A stretch of 64,000 bases of DNA from Glebionis coronaria (lineage: Eukaryota; Streptophyta; Magnoliopsida; Asterales; Asteraceae), in assembly GCA_025667525.1 (NCBI GenBank), contig CM046878.1, positions 80,186,196-80,250,195 on the forward strand. The letters are read 5' to 3'. This document shows, piece by piece, positions 35,518-47,954 of the stretch (its first letter is position 1; each line of letters starts with the position of its first letter). The notes under the pieces were generated by a model. That model saw only the letters and a list, made by a program, of their open reading frames with translations. It made no database searches and was not told the origin of the DNA. Made by a program: the position numbers and the translations under genes.

Positions 35518-38500
35518 GTTTTTAGACTCTGCAGCCTCTAGTTCCAATTTTAATGTTTCATTTGATGACACATCTCTCTTCAATCTCATGATCTCTTCCT
35601 ATAATGCCTTAACAATTGCAATCATCTTGTCACTCGTCTCAACACCGTTTTCACAACCATTTGATATCAAAAGATCCTCATTTTGAGTTTGTTGTCTTAA
35701 TTCTAAAGATATACAATGTTGTTCTAGTTGATTAAAGCGTTTTGAAAGTAAATTGTAAGAATCTTGTAGCTTTAAAAACTCAGCGTTAGATTCGTGACAA
35801 GAATGATTATCTACCTCATTTACAGTATCAGCAACATTTATAGAGAGATCACAAACATCATCACATATATGCACAGCATCACAATTAATCATAGCGGATG
35901 TAAGCTCATTCGAATAATTAACATTTACAGTAGTAAGCACATCACACGAGATTACCGCAGACAAGAATCGGTCATATTCGGTTAAAATCTTTTCTTTTTC
36001 AATTAGTTGTAGTTCGTAAGCGGTGTCCATTTCATAAAATACTTTTTGAACTTCACCAATTTCAAACACAAGATTTTCCTTAAGAGATGCAAAAATTCCT
36101 TTTAGACTTTCGACAAACGGATTGATCTCATTTTTAAACACCTCGTTCATATGTTCGAAAGCCCATTCTCCGGCGTTTAATCCATTTGAAGTCGTACATT
36201 CCAAAATGACCTTGTCAAAATTAGTAAAGTATTGATTAATCTCTTGCAAGTTTAACCATACAGTGCTAACAGGTGGAAGATCCTTTGGAATTTCCTTAGG
36301 ACCTTCCATATTGACAAGTGTAGGAAATGTACTAGGGTTTTCTTCATCTAATATGTAGGTTGGTGCTGTGATGAGATCTTTGTCCATATGGAAGCGAATT
36401 CTAAAATCCGTTTTTGCAAGCTCCTTATTCATTTTAAAATAATCACACTCGGGATATTTTGCAGAATTGTATGACCGATCCTCATCAACTAGATCCTTAC
36501 TTGTTCGATCATCGGGAAAAACAATCGGGTCTAAGGCCAATCCTAATTGAGTTGCATTATAAAGTCTAGGACTATGTCTTAAAGCTTGTTTTGCATACCG
36601 TGGGTTAGGGGGAAGGCCTTTTTGACGAGATAAGTTAAATTCTCTAAACGAAGCATCAAATAAGTGTACTAGTTGAGAAGCAGCGTATTGTCTTAAAAGC
36701 AAATAATCTAGACTTCTAATCTTATTAGCAGCATTAATCTCAATTTCATTCTTCTTAGACTCGAGTGATTCAAAATCCGTTTGAAGTTTTTTAAAATTAG
36801 TGACCACTAACTCCTTTTCTTTAAGTTCATTAGACAGATTTGCTCTTAAGTTTTCAATTTCTTGCAAGTGACCCATTTGTTTGTTTCGAAAGTGATCATA
36901 TTCGGGATTTGTTAGAACACTAGACGAAGGCACTAATTCCAAAGTTTGAACTTTCTCGTTGCTTAAGGCAAGCTCATCAGACAAATTCTTATTCTTAGCT
37001 AGGGTTTCTAAGAGTGCAGCATTCATTTGGCTAAGTAATGTAGCAGGAACCATGACCAAATCTTGTTGAGCAGGAGTAGGCCTATGCGAAATGGCTCCCG
37101 GTTGTGATTCACTCAAAGTCTGGGGACTCACATTGATATTGCTATCATTGATTGTCTCCTCATTTGAAAGACTCACCACCGAAGACTCATTCGAATCAGC
37201 ACTCTCTTGCACAACTTGATGTGGTTTAATACTATCATCAGTGGTATTATCGGTGGTATTAATAAGTACCTCAGATCTCTTTTCTGGCCCTAAGCTAGAG
37301 ATAGTTGCCATGAGAGCAGCCTTTGCAGATGGAAAGTCATCACAGTCTGAGTCATACGCATCGAGATCATCTGCTTGGTATGCTGCATTCTGTGTGGTGA
37401 CAGTGTCTTGTTCAGCAATCCCTGGATCAGCAAGAAATGCAAGCTCCTCTTCATCAAGTTCCCTTCCTTGTGCCTGAGCATTCACCAGATAGATTTTCTC
37501 TGCAAACCATTGTCCATCCCTTCTCCTCTTGGGTTTCTTACAATCCCTGGACATGTGACCCTCTTCCTTGCAGTTGTAGCATGTAATCATTCTCAACTTG
37601 CCTGTGGAATTAGCCCGTGGAGCAGGATTGACCATTGGAGCCTGATTGACCGTGCGAGCATTGGTAGTTGATGTGGTAGGTCTCCCCTGATATGGTTGAA
37701 TAGGCTGAACCATTACCCTGCCATTCTCAATAGTAGCTTGTTGGCGAGAATTGGATGAATTCCTCAACTGATTGTTGGTAGGAGCTGATCCCCTAAATCC
37801 TCGTTTGCTTAAAGTCCTTGTGAGATAAGCAGACATAGTGGTTAACACTTCAACTGGGTCAGCACCTTGTTTGAATACAGGAACGGGGACTTCCTCATCA
37901 TCACAGTACATTGCTTGGTCTTGATGAGCTGCATAATCACTAGAAGGAATACTCATTTGATCAGGGTAGCTTGTTGGATATGCTGCATTCTCTTGATAAG
38001 AAGAATATGAAGATTGAGCATAAGGTGCAATACTTGCTGGGTGAGGTTGTGTAGCATATTGTGATGAAGGTGCACTAAACCGATATTGTTGCTGATGTGA
38101 GGTGGGTGGTTGCGGTAGAATCGAGTATTGGGGGAAGGTTGGTGTCATGTAAGGTGATGGATGATAGGCTTGATGTCCCAAGATATAAGGAGTGTTGTTG
38201 TGCGACAAGCTTGGTTGATTCGCCATCAAAGCTAATGAATCAGGGTACATACCTCGAGGCGAACGGTGCATGATCACATGTTTCTCATGCTGCTGAAGGA
38301 AAGCATAGAGTTGATCCAAATTGCACTTATGCAAATCCCTGGTTAACTTAACATCGGTAATATACTCACCCCATTCAGCTTGAGGTAAAGTATTCAAGAA
38401 TTTGGTGTTAACCTGGAATGGAGCAATCACGAGATTGTATACATTCAGATCATTCATGAGAGTGGTGAACCTGAAGTAATAATCGTGAAGCGTTTCCCAT

Positions 38501-38964
38501 GGGTTGTACGTGAATCTATCAAACAGATCATACAACTGACATTCCCTTTCCTGTTTGGTGAGAGACGTACCTTGTAACAACACCTTTAGACGTTCCCATA
38601 AATCCTTTGCCACCGTATACTGACTTACCATCCTATAGATGTCATGGGGAAGAGCTTGGAGAATGGTTTGAAGAGCTTTTTCGTTTGCATCGGCAACAAG
38701 TTGTTGAGCTGGTGTAAGTTCTTCAAATTCTCTTGGTCGAGTCACATTGTTAGCCACGATGGTACCATAGTCAAGTGGACCATTTAAAATTGACTTAACC
38801 ATAAGCCTCCCATAAACCGGTTTTCCCTTAAGGTAAGACATCATCCGGCCTTGCCATGCTTCAAAAACTTCTTTGATGAGCATTGGAGGGCGATTATCCG
38901 TTCCCGTAATGACGGAAAAATCCGTAAGTGATGTCATCTGAGGCATTACTGAATTCAGATTCAT
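35515..38964 (-). pseudogene. Copia gag (capsid, zinc knuckle, coiled-coil extension)
   Basis: Start chosen at ATG 38964 (MNLNSVMPQMTSLTDFS); the open frame extends to 39600 only because leader repeats are in frame. Capsid domain about residues 20-240 (EAWQGRMMSYLKGKPV, LWERLKVLLQGTSLTKQERE, YYFRFTTLMNDLN, VNTKFLNTLPQ). Zinc knuckle CYNCKEEGHMSRDC near residue 465. Then about 650 residues rich in coiled coil. Two in-frame TAGs, at 35599-35601 and 35515-35517, follow AL and SKN; both fit CAG (Gln) to TAG. Length is much greater than ordinary copia gag. Confidence 0.85.
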
Positions 38965-39107
38965 TTTGTTAACTTCAAAGAGACAAAGATTATCGGTTGA
39001 TCGAGCAGTGAAGTAAAGCTTGTGAATTGTGTTGAGTTTTTGTTGTAAGAAACCAAGATTAAATCCTCTAAAAAATCGTTGAAAAAACAAGCAAAATAAC
39101 CCTTGAT

Positions 39108-39540
39108 TCGGAACTTTTTTGTTGATTCGGAAGTTTGATTCGGAAGATATGGCTTGGAATACCTTGATTCGAAACTTTTGGTTCGTAAGTCTTGATCCGG
39201 AACTTTCCCTTGATCCGGAACTTTTTCCTTGATCCGGAACTTTCCTTGATCCGGAACTTTCTCCTTGATCCGGAACTTTCCTTGATCCGGAACTTTTGGT
39301 TCGGAACTTCCTTGATCCGGAACTTTCCTTGATCCGGAACTTTCTCCTTGATCCGGAACTTTCCTTGATCCGGAACTTTTGGTTCGGAACTTCCTTGATC
39401 CGGAACTTTCCTTGATCCGGAACTTTTTGGTTCGAAACTTTTGTTGATCCGGAACTTTGGTTGATCCGGAACTTTTTGGTTCGGAACTTTTTGGTTCGGA
39501 ACTTTGGTTGATCCGGAACTTGTTGGTTCGGAACTTTTGC
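39108..39540. repeat. Tandem array in the copia leader
   Basis: About 25 units of 15-20 bp with core TTGATCCGGAACTTT or TTGGTTCGGAACTTT (minus-strand sense AAAGTTCCGGATCAAG) between the LARD insertion and gag. Units are ordered in higher-order blocks (for example 39183-39290 versus 39313-39400). Translated, they give FRIKE/SSGS/PDQG repeats continuous with gag, probably without coding meaning. Confidence 0.9.
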
Positions 39541-39587
39541 TGGGTAATCAGAAGGTTGAACGATGAACAATCGACCAATAAAAATGA

Positions 39588-39592
39588 AGATT
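39588..39592. repeat. Target-site duplication AGATT (left copy)
   Basis: AGATT precedes the LARD at 39593 and recurs at 50837-50841 after it. It places the LARD insertion inside the copia leader. Confidence 0.92.
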
Positions 39593-42472
39593 TGTAACAC
39601 CCGTGAAAGTGCCGTAAGATGCTAAGTTATTGTCTCAAGAGTTGTTTAGTATGAGCATCTCTCTTAAGTTGTGGCTCACTTGTGGATGTGATATCCCGAG
39701 CCCAATGTCATTTATTTAATCCTATTTTACGTATATTTTTGAAATTTTTAAGAATTTTTATCGTGGATCTATTTGACGGTTTAAGTTGAAACCGACGTTT
39801 ACGGTCGTAATTTAACGATTGACGATTTAAGAAGAACCGATAACGACTACGATACCGACGGATGCCCAAAGCTTACATTTTATTATCGATTGATCGATAT
39901 TTGAGTTTTTCGAGATTTTTACTTTATTACGTGTTAAGTCGAGTCGGAACCATATGTATATTCGTTTTGTGTGCGTTTAAACCATTTAAAAGAATTTTGA
40001 GGTAGCCGGGACGAAACCCGACTCTCGTAAATTTATAAAAACTTACTAGGTACCATTTTTGCCTTTTTAAAAAGTTATCTTACAACTATGGCCAAAAGAA
40101 AACTAATATTACACTTCCTACCCTCCCTACCCTATAAAAGGAAAATTTTACACACACACCTCATTATTTTCATTTCAAAAATTTCTTTCTTCTCTCTTTT
40201 TCTCTCTAGGCCGCCGGCCACCCTAACCACCATCACCACCACCATCATTTTTTTTAGGTTTTTGACAAATCTAATCAAAGACCACCTTTTCTTTTATCAT
40301 TGTAAGTCTTTTCATCCATTAAAAACACACATGCAACAACTTGATTTTTCCAAGAATCAATGATTTTTCAAAAATACGTTTTGATCTAATTAAATCATGA
40401 ATTTGTTTAATTGGTGTATTGATAATGCTAGATAATTAATTAAACAAGATGGGTTTTATGTTATGGGTTCTCCACAGCCCCTAAAAGCCACGAATTTTTG
40501 GGGTTTTGGGGTGTGTTCAAGGTGTTTGATGAAATGTCATGGGTTTGTGTTTATAAGGGTGTTTTGGGTGTGTTTGAATGGGTTAAACACATTGCATGTT
40601 TGTTTTATGATTTTGGTTTTATGAGGTTGATGATCAATAGGGGTTTAGGACTGAAAATAATGTTTGGTTGTGATTAGGGATGCTTAGGATGATGTCTAGT
40701 GATGACAAATGGGTTTGAAAACGAGCGTTAGTGTGATTTTGGTATGGTTGATTTTGGGCAGAAAGTTTAAGGCATTTTTGTAAACATTATTTTTAAAACA
40801 GGTCTTGTGGATAGGATAGAATTGTAGATCATCTTCTTAGCTTCGATTTGGTATAAGGTAGAGCTTACGACTCCTAACGAGTCAAAAGTTACGACGTTTT
40901 GAAATTCGTGTACCGGGAGATGAAAACCGTCATAATCCGAAATTATGCTTGGTTTAGGTCAAATCCCGGGGACTATAAGTATAGTTTGGTAAATGGTCAA
41001 GGGCTGAATTTTGGTGTCAAACCTGCATATTTGAGTCTATTATAGGACTTAGGTGTCAAATGGGTCAATGGAGTATTTTAAACGGGTCAAATGAGTTCGA
41101 CTTGGTCAAAGTACAATTTCAGTCCAAAAAACGTAGTTTTTGGAAAAGTGTTGAGTAATGAGTCGTAGAAGTAAAAACTTTTGTTGGGATTAAATATGTG
41201 TTTTCTACAGGTCTTATAGTATTTTTGAGAATTTTGTAAAATTTTTATAACAAGGGTAAAGTCTAGTAAAACAACCCATACTTTTGGTAAGTATCGGCGA
41301 AGTCGTGAAATGGATAGTAACTTTAATTACGTAGGTAAATGGTATAGGTCTAGTAACAACTACTTGTTTGATTTTGGCGTGAGTTTTCATAAGCATTGAG
41401 TGTGTTTGCATTTGCGTGTGTTTAGTACAATAATGTACGCGGAGTATTGATTTGGTTTACGTACCTTGATTTTTAGGTCAAGTGTTTGATTTTCCCGGGC
41501 ATCCACGTCGTCGGTGACATTTCTCGTTACGTCTTCGCTAGAACCACTACTACTACGCAAGGTGAGTCTATAGCCTCGCTCTTTACTTTATTCAAATGTT
41601 TTTAACCCGCGAGGGGATACATGCTAATTTAAATGAAAATGAACATAAGTCTTGATTGATTGTTGGACCCGAATGTTGCCTCGAAATTGTGTTGAGTACC
41701 TAGTTGCAAAAGTCCCTAAATTCATGAACTATTAACTATTGTCTTGCCCTCGAGAAGGGGGAAATAGCCGCTTATACAATTTGTAGTACTACGGGGCTAA
41801 CGACCCAATGCTAGCCGAGAAGCTGTACGTTGAGTAAGTTCTGCGGTAGATTATCTTGTATGAGAGATAAGGTATAATTGCAACTGATGCCTTTAGAAGG
41901 GGCACTGGTTTCATTTGAATCACGCCGGTAATTATTACGCGGGTGATTGAGTTAACGGATTAGTGTCATGAGCTTAAACACAATTGTCATATCCTTGAGT
42001 AATAGATTGTGAGTACGACAATGCTATTGAATGATCATGATTGGTTTTTAATACTTATGTTCAACTTATGATTTGATAAACCTATAGATTCGCTCAACCT
42101 TTGTGTTGACGATTTTAAGCATGTGTTTCAGGTAACCAAGATTGATAGCAGCGGAGCATGCGAGGATGGAAGTTGTGGTGGCTTGGCGGTCTACTTTGTT
42201 TTCCTCCCTTTTTGCACTTAAAAATTTTATACTATGTCATGTGAATGAAAATGTATTTTTGGGTTGAGATTCAGTGGGGACCTAAACGCAAACTCTGTAT
42301 TGTATTCTTTTGGGGTTTGGAAAACAGTAGACATGTACATTTTAACTATGTTTAAATAATGTCAAGACTTTTACGTCTTTTGAGTCGTTTGATATATCTT
42401 GTGTGCGATGATAACTGTGTAGCACCCAAATGTTGTAGTTCCGCTGCGCATAGCATTTGTGGGGGTGTTACA
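39593..42472 (+). repeat. 5' LTR of the LARD
   Basis: 2,880 bp, nearly identical to 47955-50836. TATA at 40132, an Arabidopsis-like CT-rich leader (TTCTTCTCTC) and poly-CACC downstream. An open frame at 40088-40363 covers the promoter and leader and is not a gene. Confidence 0.95.
40132..40139 (+). promoter_or_regulatory. LTR TATA box
   Basis: CTATAAAA in CCCTACCCTATAAAAGG, about 540 bp into the LTR, followed 40-60 bp later by a CT-rich stretch typical of plant transcript leaders. The same is found at 48494-48501. Confidence 0.65.
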
Positions 42473-42475
42473 GAT

Positions 42476-42488
42476 TGGTATCAGAGCC
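42476..42488 (+). other. Primer-binding site of the LARD
   Basis: TGGTATCAGAGCC, the perfect plant initiator tRNA-Met site, three bases after the LTR end. Confidence 0.93.
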
Positions 42489-45400
42489 ATGAGTTATAGA
42501 GAACTAGGTCATTTTGAAAAATACTAAACTATAACTTTTGGTGTCGTAAGAAATTGTCCAAGCACACAACTATCCTGCATGGCTCCGGTAAGAATTCTTT
42601 AGCATTGCTTTATATTTTAGATGTATCCCTCGAAATTGATATGAATTCCCTAAGTATTTAGTAAGTAAATACTTTGAGATATATATTGAGATATATTTTT
42701 TTGTACGTTGAGTACTTATCATCGTAATTTGCAAATTCTTGTAAGATTATCTTATATGTTGTATGTAATTGGCATAACGGGCTACATTGCATTACATGGC
42801 AACACCGCGTTGTAATCCTACGTGTATGTTGGAATGATTGTATGTATAAGTATGTATATACTATGGTATTTAAAGGCATTGCACGCGAAGCAATGGTCCT
42901 TGGGTAATTATCGTACATTAAAATGCGGTTTTGTTGAGAATTCGGCCTTACCGCTAATTATCAATCTTGATAATTAATTTATTGTTCGAATAACCGAATA
43001 TGAACCTCGTTTGATATCCTAGATACGTAAATGATGCTTCGTAACATATTTTATATCGACTAGGTCGATCTCGTTTGTCGTTATCGCACCGTGATGTGTC
43101 ATTTTGGACATTTTCTTTTGAAACGTAATTTACTTACGTATTACTTTATTTCCTTTATTCCTAATGGGTTTGATATGTTAGTTCACGTAACTATAACATA
43201 GACGAAGTATAATCGACGATGCGTACATTGGGGCGGCGAATCATGTGTGTATATTATGAAACGTGGTTGAGGCGTGTTGCCATTAAATCGTTGTTTACTA
43301 TTCTACTTGAATTTTAAAGATGTGTTTTAAAATAGACTGGCGTTGTGATCAAGCGCGATAACTTGGAATTTGGTTGGTTTTTGTGTTAATTTTGTGGAGT
43401 ACGATTTCGAGACTCATCCGAGGCCGATAAAAACATTTAGTTGACATACGTATTCTCGCTTCGTTTATTTCATTTTGTTTTGTTGCTTCATTATTTTGAA
43501 TTCGATATTATACATGACGAGGTCCGGCAATTGTGTGAGTTAAATAAGCATAAAACTTTGTCGATTGAATGATTTAAACATAAAGTGTTTTATATATTTA
43601 ATATTTGGTGAATGAAACTTTCGGATAAAAATGACGTATGATGTGTTTTGTAACAAGTAAAATTCGTGTAGAGAATAAACGGACATTGTGAAATTATTTT
43701 CCTTCAACCTTGGTTGGTAAATCGTAATAAGTAATTATTATTACTCGTAAAATCCTTGTTTTCATATATTAAAATTTGATACTAAAAGATTGTGATGGAC
43801 TTGTTAAGAATTTGTTTAAATTAGTTCGAGAAAGGAGTTATAATAAAATTTGCGAGATGACTATTGAGTATATGTAGCTTCGGATTTAGTATGAATTAAT
43901 TTTCGGGTCAATGTAGCAAAATTTTGGCATAATTTGTAATATAGAGTAGAAAAATTGGTCATATATTTTGGAGGTAGAAACTTTGTAAAAATTGGTTTAT
44001 TTTAAACATAAGGTTATGTTTACGTATGCATTGGTGTAAACTAGAACTCGTCACTCGTTGTAGTAAATAAACTGGGATAAAATCGGAATATACACTTTAA
44101 GTATGAAATTATAATGCTTGAAATAAAATTTTAAACATTGATGGAACGTCATTGGAAATCATTTGTTTGTTTAATTGTCGTTATAGAGAATCAATATGTG
44201 TAATTTGATGATGCTTGTTTAAAATCGTTTGAAAAATCTTTTGTTTTATTCCGCGACGAGATGTGTTAATTTTAAAATCATTTGATAATGGGCTAAGGAT
44301 TAAAAGTTTAATTTTATATATTTTAAAATTATTGAGATAAGCATTTTGATTGTCTATTATATTATTATTATTGAGATTTAAGTCTCGACTAAAATCAGTA
44401 AGTATCCGAGATAATACCACGTGAAACCTCTTTATCATTTGAGTCGAATTACGCGAATATGATTTAACAAAACAGTTTTGGGGAAAACATGTGTGTAATA
44501 AAAGTCAAAGGTTGATTTTAAGAGTTAATTGGACTAGTTTGAGTCATGTTGGATACGTGTATATTTGTGATAATATAAGTCGTAATAATAAAAAAAACGT
44601 AAAACTTGGAAAATTCTTACTACGTATGTTTTTGGTACTTAAGATATGAACATTAATGAGGTTTTGACACAAGTATGGAGATTTTCAAACCTAATGATTT
44701 GTCAATTATGATAACCGAGTCACCGTATCTACTAATGTTAATAATTTCCGAGAGATTGAAATTTTTCCAGAAATGAAAGCGTTGTAAAGATTGGAAAATG
44801 AAAGGTATAAATTCTTTAATGGTGTAACACAAATTAAAAATGTGTAAATGTTCGGTTTTACAATGTACAAGGTAACACTAATTATTATACGCAACTGGAT
44901 TACACAACACACGCCTACTTGTATATTATTTAATAAAGATGTATATGTAACGTTTTGAGTCACGATGGTTCGATCGTCCGACATCCCTTCTTTGATTTTG
45001 TGAGTCTGTATCTAAACATGAGTCGTCATGTGATTGTTCATTTTAATATTGTCTATGGTATGAAACCAATATTATTATATTTATTTTTGTGTCGCTACTT
45101 CGCTAGTACTTGATGATGAGGGTATGTCACCCGGTGTATTTTGTCATGATCATGGACGCCGTAACTTTCTTCTTTCGGTTAATGGAACCTAAAAATTCTG
45201 TATTTACTTGTATGATGCTATAAATCTTCATTAGAGTGGTTGTTTATTTATATTTAACAAAAGCGAGGAGGCGTAGCCGCTTTACCAAATTGTAAGAGGT
45301 GAAAGAACTCGATCTTCCTGGTGAAATTGTTTCTATTTAACCAAGTGATTATTCTTCTCTCCCCGTATACCCTTGGTGGAATGGGTGTGCAACTCGAGAC

Positions 45401-47940
45401 GATGGGAAGTGTGATCGTTGTTTTATTTTTGGACGCTTGTGTTGATATTCAACTTTTACTCCATGTATTCGTAGATCGCTGTTGTTATCCTGAGACTTTC
45501 GTCATATATTTGAAGTATTTTCATTTCTAATATAGTTAATTTTAGTTGGCAATTATATTGCTCGTTTACCTCATTCGATCTCATTGATCTTAATTTTATT
45601 ACTTGTTGTGCTTGCAATGATCTTTAATCATGAACCACCTTACCGTTATTTTGTGAATAGTCTATTTTGAAAATATGTATGAGTGTGTGAAATGGTTCGT
45701 TGAATCAAATGTAAATGGTGTCGACTTATTTATTTATTTATTTATTTATTTATTTTCCCATAAAAAGGCAAAGCAAAAATATGTTCCCAAAGTGGACGAA
45801 AAATGTTTGATGTGTTTCTTAAAACGATAGTAGCAATATTTTCCCATTTCAAATTTCATTTCCAATGATTTAATTATTTTGAAGGTTAGGTCGAAAACTT
45901 CCATAGTCGTGTTTGGTATGTAATAATAATGTTTGTGTTGTCACTCGATCCTCAATTATGCACAGCTTAGCTAACTATGCATAATTCGGGAAGAGTCCTG
46001 TTTTGTTGGTTGTTGTTGCTTGATCCTCAAGTATGCATGATCTAGCTAATTATGCATAGTTTAGGAAAGGCACTATCGTGTCAAACAAATTGGTCATCTT
46101 GAAACTTGTAGTGTTTTGATAAACGTTTGGATGAGAACGTTTCTTTCTAAAATGGTGGATCATTTTTGCAAGTAGTCGTAATTTCTTTGATTCTTAAAGA
46201 CAATTTTTGAATTTTCTTGTGTTCTTTGAAATCTTTTCTTTTTGTTTGGCGTTGACTTAGTAAGTCACTGTGACCGAGTAATTTTGGAAAAATGTTTTTA
46301 TGAGTTGTGTGTAATGTGTGAAGATTATCGGAATCACGAGGGTGTTGATGAAATACCAAAGGGGCGCGAATCGACACTGAGAAGAGTTTTTAACAAAAAT
46401 AGAAGACTTCCGAAGTAGAGGAAAACCGAGTTTGAATAACTCTAAGGGAAAGGACGAAGACTTCTCCTACGTCGAATGTATCGTACTTTATTTATTATTC
46501 TTTTCTTGTTCTTTTGATATGACAACGACACGCGGTAAACTGTTGAAGTTTACCAACTGTGCATCAGTAATTGGAAGACAATTCCATTGTCGTTTTCGTT
46601 TATTTAAGTGAGGAATCCTCTTTGCTTGACTCAACCATCCTCGATTATCGATGGTTAAACTATAGATAGCCATAGATGATGTTTTTATGGTGAACCCTTG
46701 TCTTTTATGTGTTTATGTTGTATGTGATCTGGTCAAGTGATCGTAAGTTGTGAGAACTTGAGACGACATTGCCCAATGAAGTCCGATCATGGAGAACACG
46801 TGCCATGTAATGTATTTTTTTTTAACTGTGAACGATGATATTTATTAAGATTTTGACCACGTTTGGGACGGAAGTAAGATGGTGTTCTTGTAGTATCTTT
46901 TGGGTATGGATCCGTGTGTGAGCACCCCACGATGACACATGTAAGTATTTTATTTCTTTTTGGATATGCATCCATAGCTAGCAAGCTCTTGAACCTTCTT
47001 TAACTTGCAATTTTCTTTTGACTGGACTCATCCGAGAATTATGTAAATATTCTTGTTTTATCTTGGCTTGGCTGATTAGCAAGCGTGGGTTAACTGATTG
47101 AACTGATTGGTTTAGCATGGTTTGGCTATGTTGCAAACATGTCGTAATAGGGTTGTATGTGTTTCATAATGGCTTTTGTGTTTGTTTGGATTGTGATGTC
47201 TCCGAGAGAGTTATGTATACGCCGAATGATTTCGTATCGATGAATTCGTTTTTGACGAAGTAGGGTTGTATGTACGTAATATCGTAATAAGGTGATTTGG
47301 TACGACTAGTATTGATTACTTCGTCTTTTATATTTTGAACATTTTTTCTATGAGGTGATGTGCGACCCGTGTGATTTTCTTTGTGAGCAATTATTTTTAT
47401 GAGATGAGGAACCAAGTGAAAGGACGACTCGAACGTTGGAAAACGTACTCCGAACATGTGTGATTGATTTTGATAGTTGTTGAGAACGACACATGCCATT
47501 GGTAGTATCTTTGTACCACGACTTTTACCTTGATTAGCTTTGAAGCTGCGACATTTGAAGAATTATGTTGATGAAAATATAGACCGCGAGTTGGATGAAA
47601 TGAAGTAGGAAAAAGTCAGTTGAATGGACCTGAAATGATTCGAGAGGCTACGGAAGAGATGGTGCAGATTTAGAATCACTTGTTAACTGCGAGAAGCTGT
47701 GGTAAGAGATGGGTCGATAACCGTAGGAAGAATTTGGGAAGTTGAAGTGGAGATCAAGGATCGAGATGTTAAGAGATTGAAGCAAGGTATAATCCTCATT
47801 GTGAAAGTGTGATGGAACCCAAGATGTGAACCGAAGCCCACATCAGAATGTGAAGACCTCTTTAGGAAGTAGTACCATCATCTTCCTAGTAGTACAAAAT
47901 GCGAGTACAAGAACCGGAGAGCGCCGGGACGTCGCTCCCT
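42489..47940 (+). other. Non-coding interior of the LARD
   Basis: About 5.45 kb AT-rich with no frame longer than 111 codons. ATGGCTCCG at 42579 matches the usual start (Met-Ala-Pro) of Tekay gag but is followed by GTAAG and stops. A TTTA tract lies at 45728-45754. I see no RT or integrase motif, so most of the interior is either unrelated stuffer or beyond recognition. Confidence 0.6.
47798..47880 (+). pseudogene. Remnant of the Tekay pol C-terminus
   Basis: Reads IVKV-stop-WNPRCEPKPTSECEDLFRK-stop-YHHL. It parallels the end of chromovirus pol (VKVxW, a short spacer, TxExED, a Lys/Tyr/Pro-His-Leu end) just before the PPT. Both stops (TGA 47810, TAG 47870) fit C-to-T changes. Its position just before the PPT is what an authentic pol tail would have. 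Confidence 0.5.
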
Positions 47941-47954
47941 TAAGGAGGGGAGGA
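47941..47954 (+). other. Polypurine tract of the LARD
   Basis: TAAGGAGGGGAGGA directly before the right LTR (TGTAACACCC); classical Tekay-type PPT. Confidence 0.9.

Noticed and set aside
40088..40363. 91-codon ORF inside the LARD LTR
   Set aside because: It covers the TATA box and transcript leader of the LTR; the right LTR carries a changed version; no domain.
45728..45754. TTTA repeat as a regulatory element
   Set aside because: A short simple-sequence repeat in the non-coding LARD interior; no neighbouring gene to regulate.
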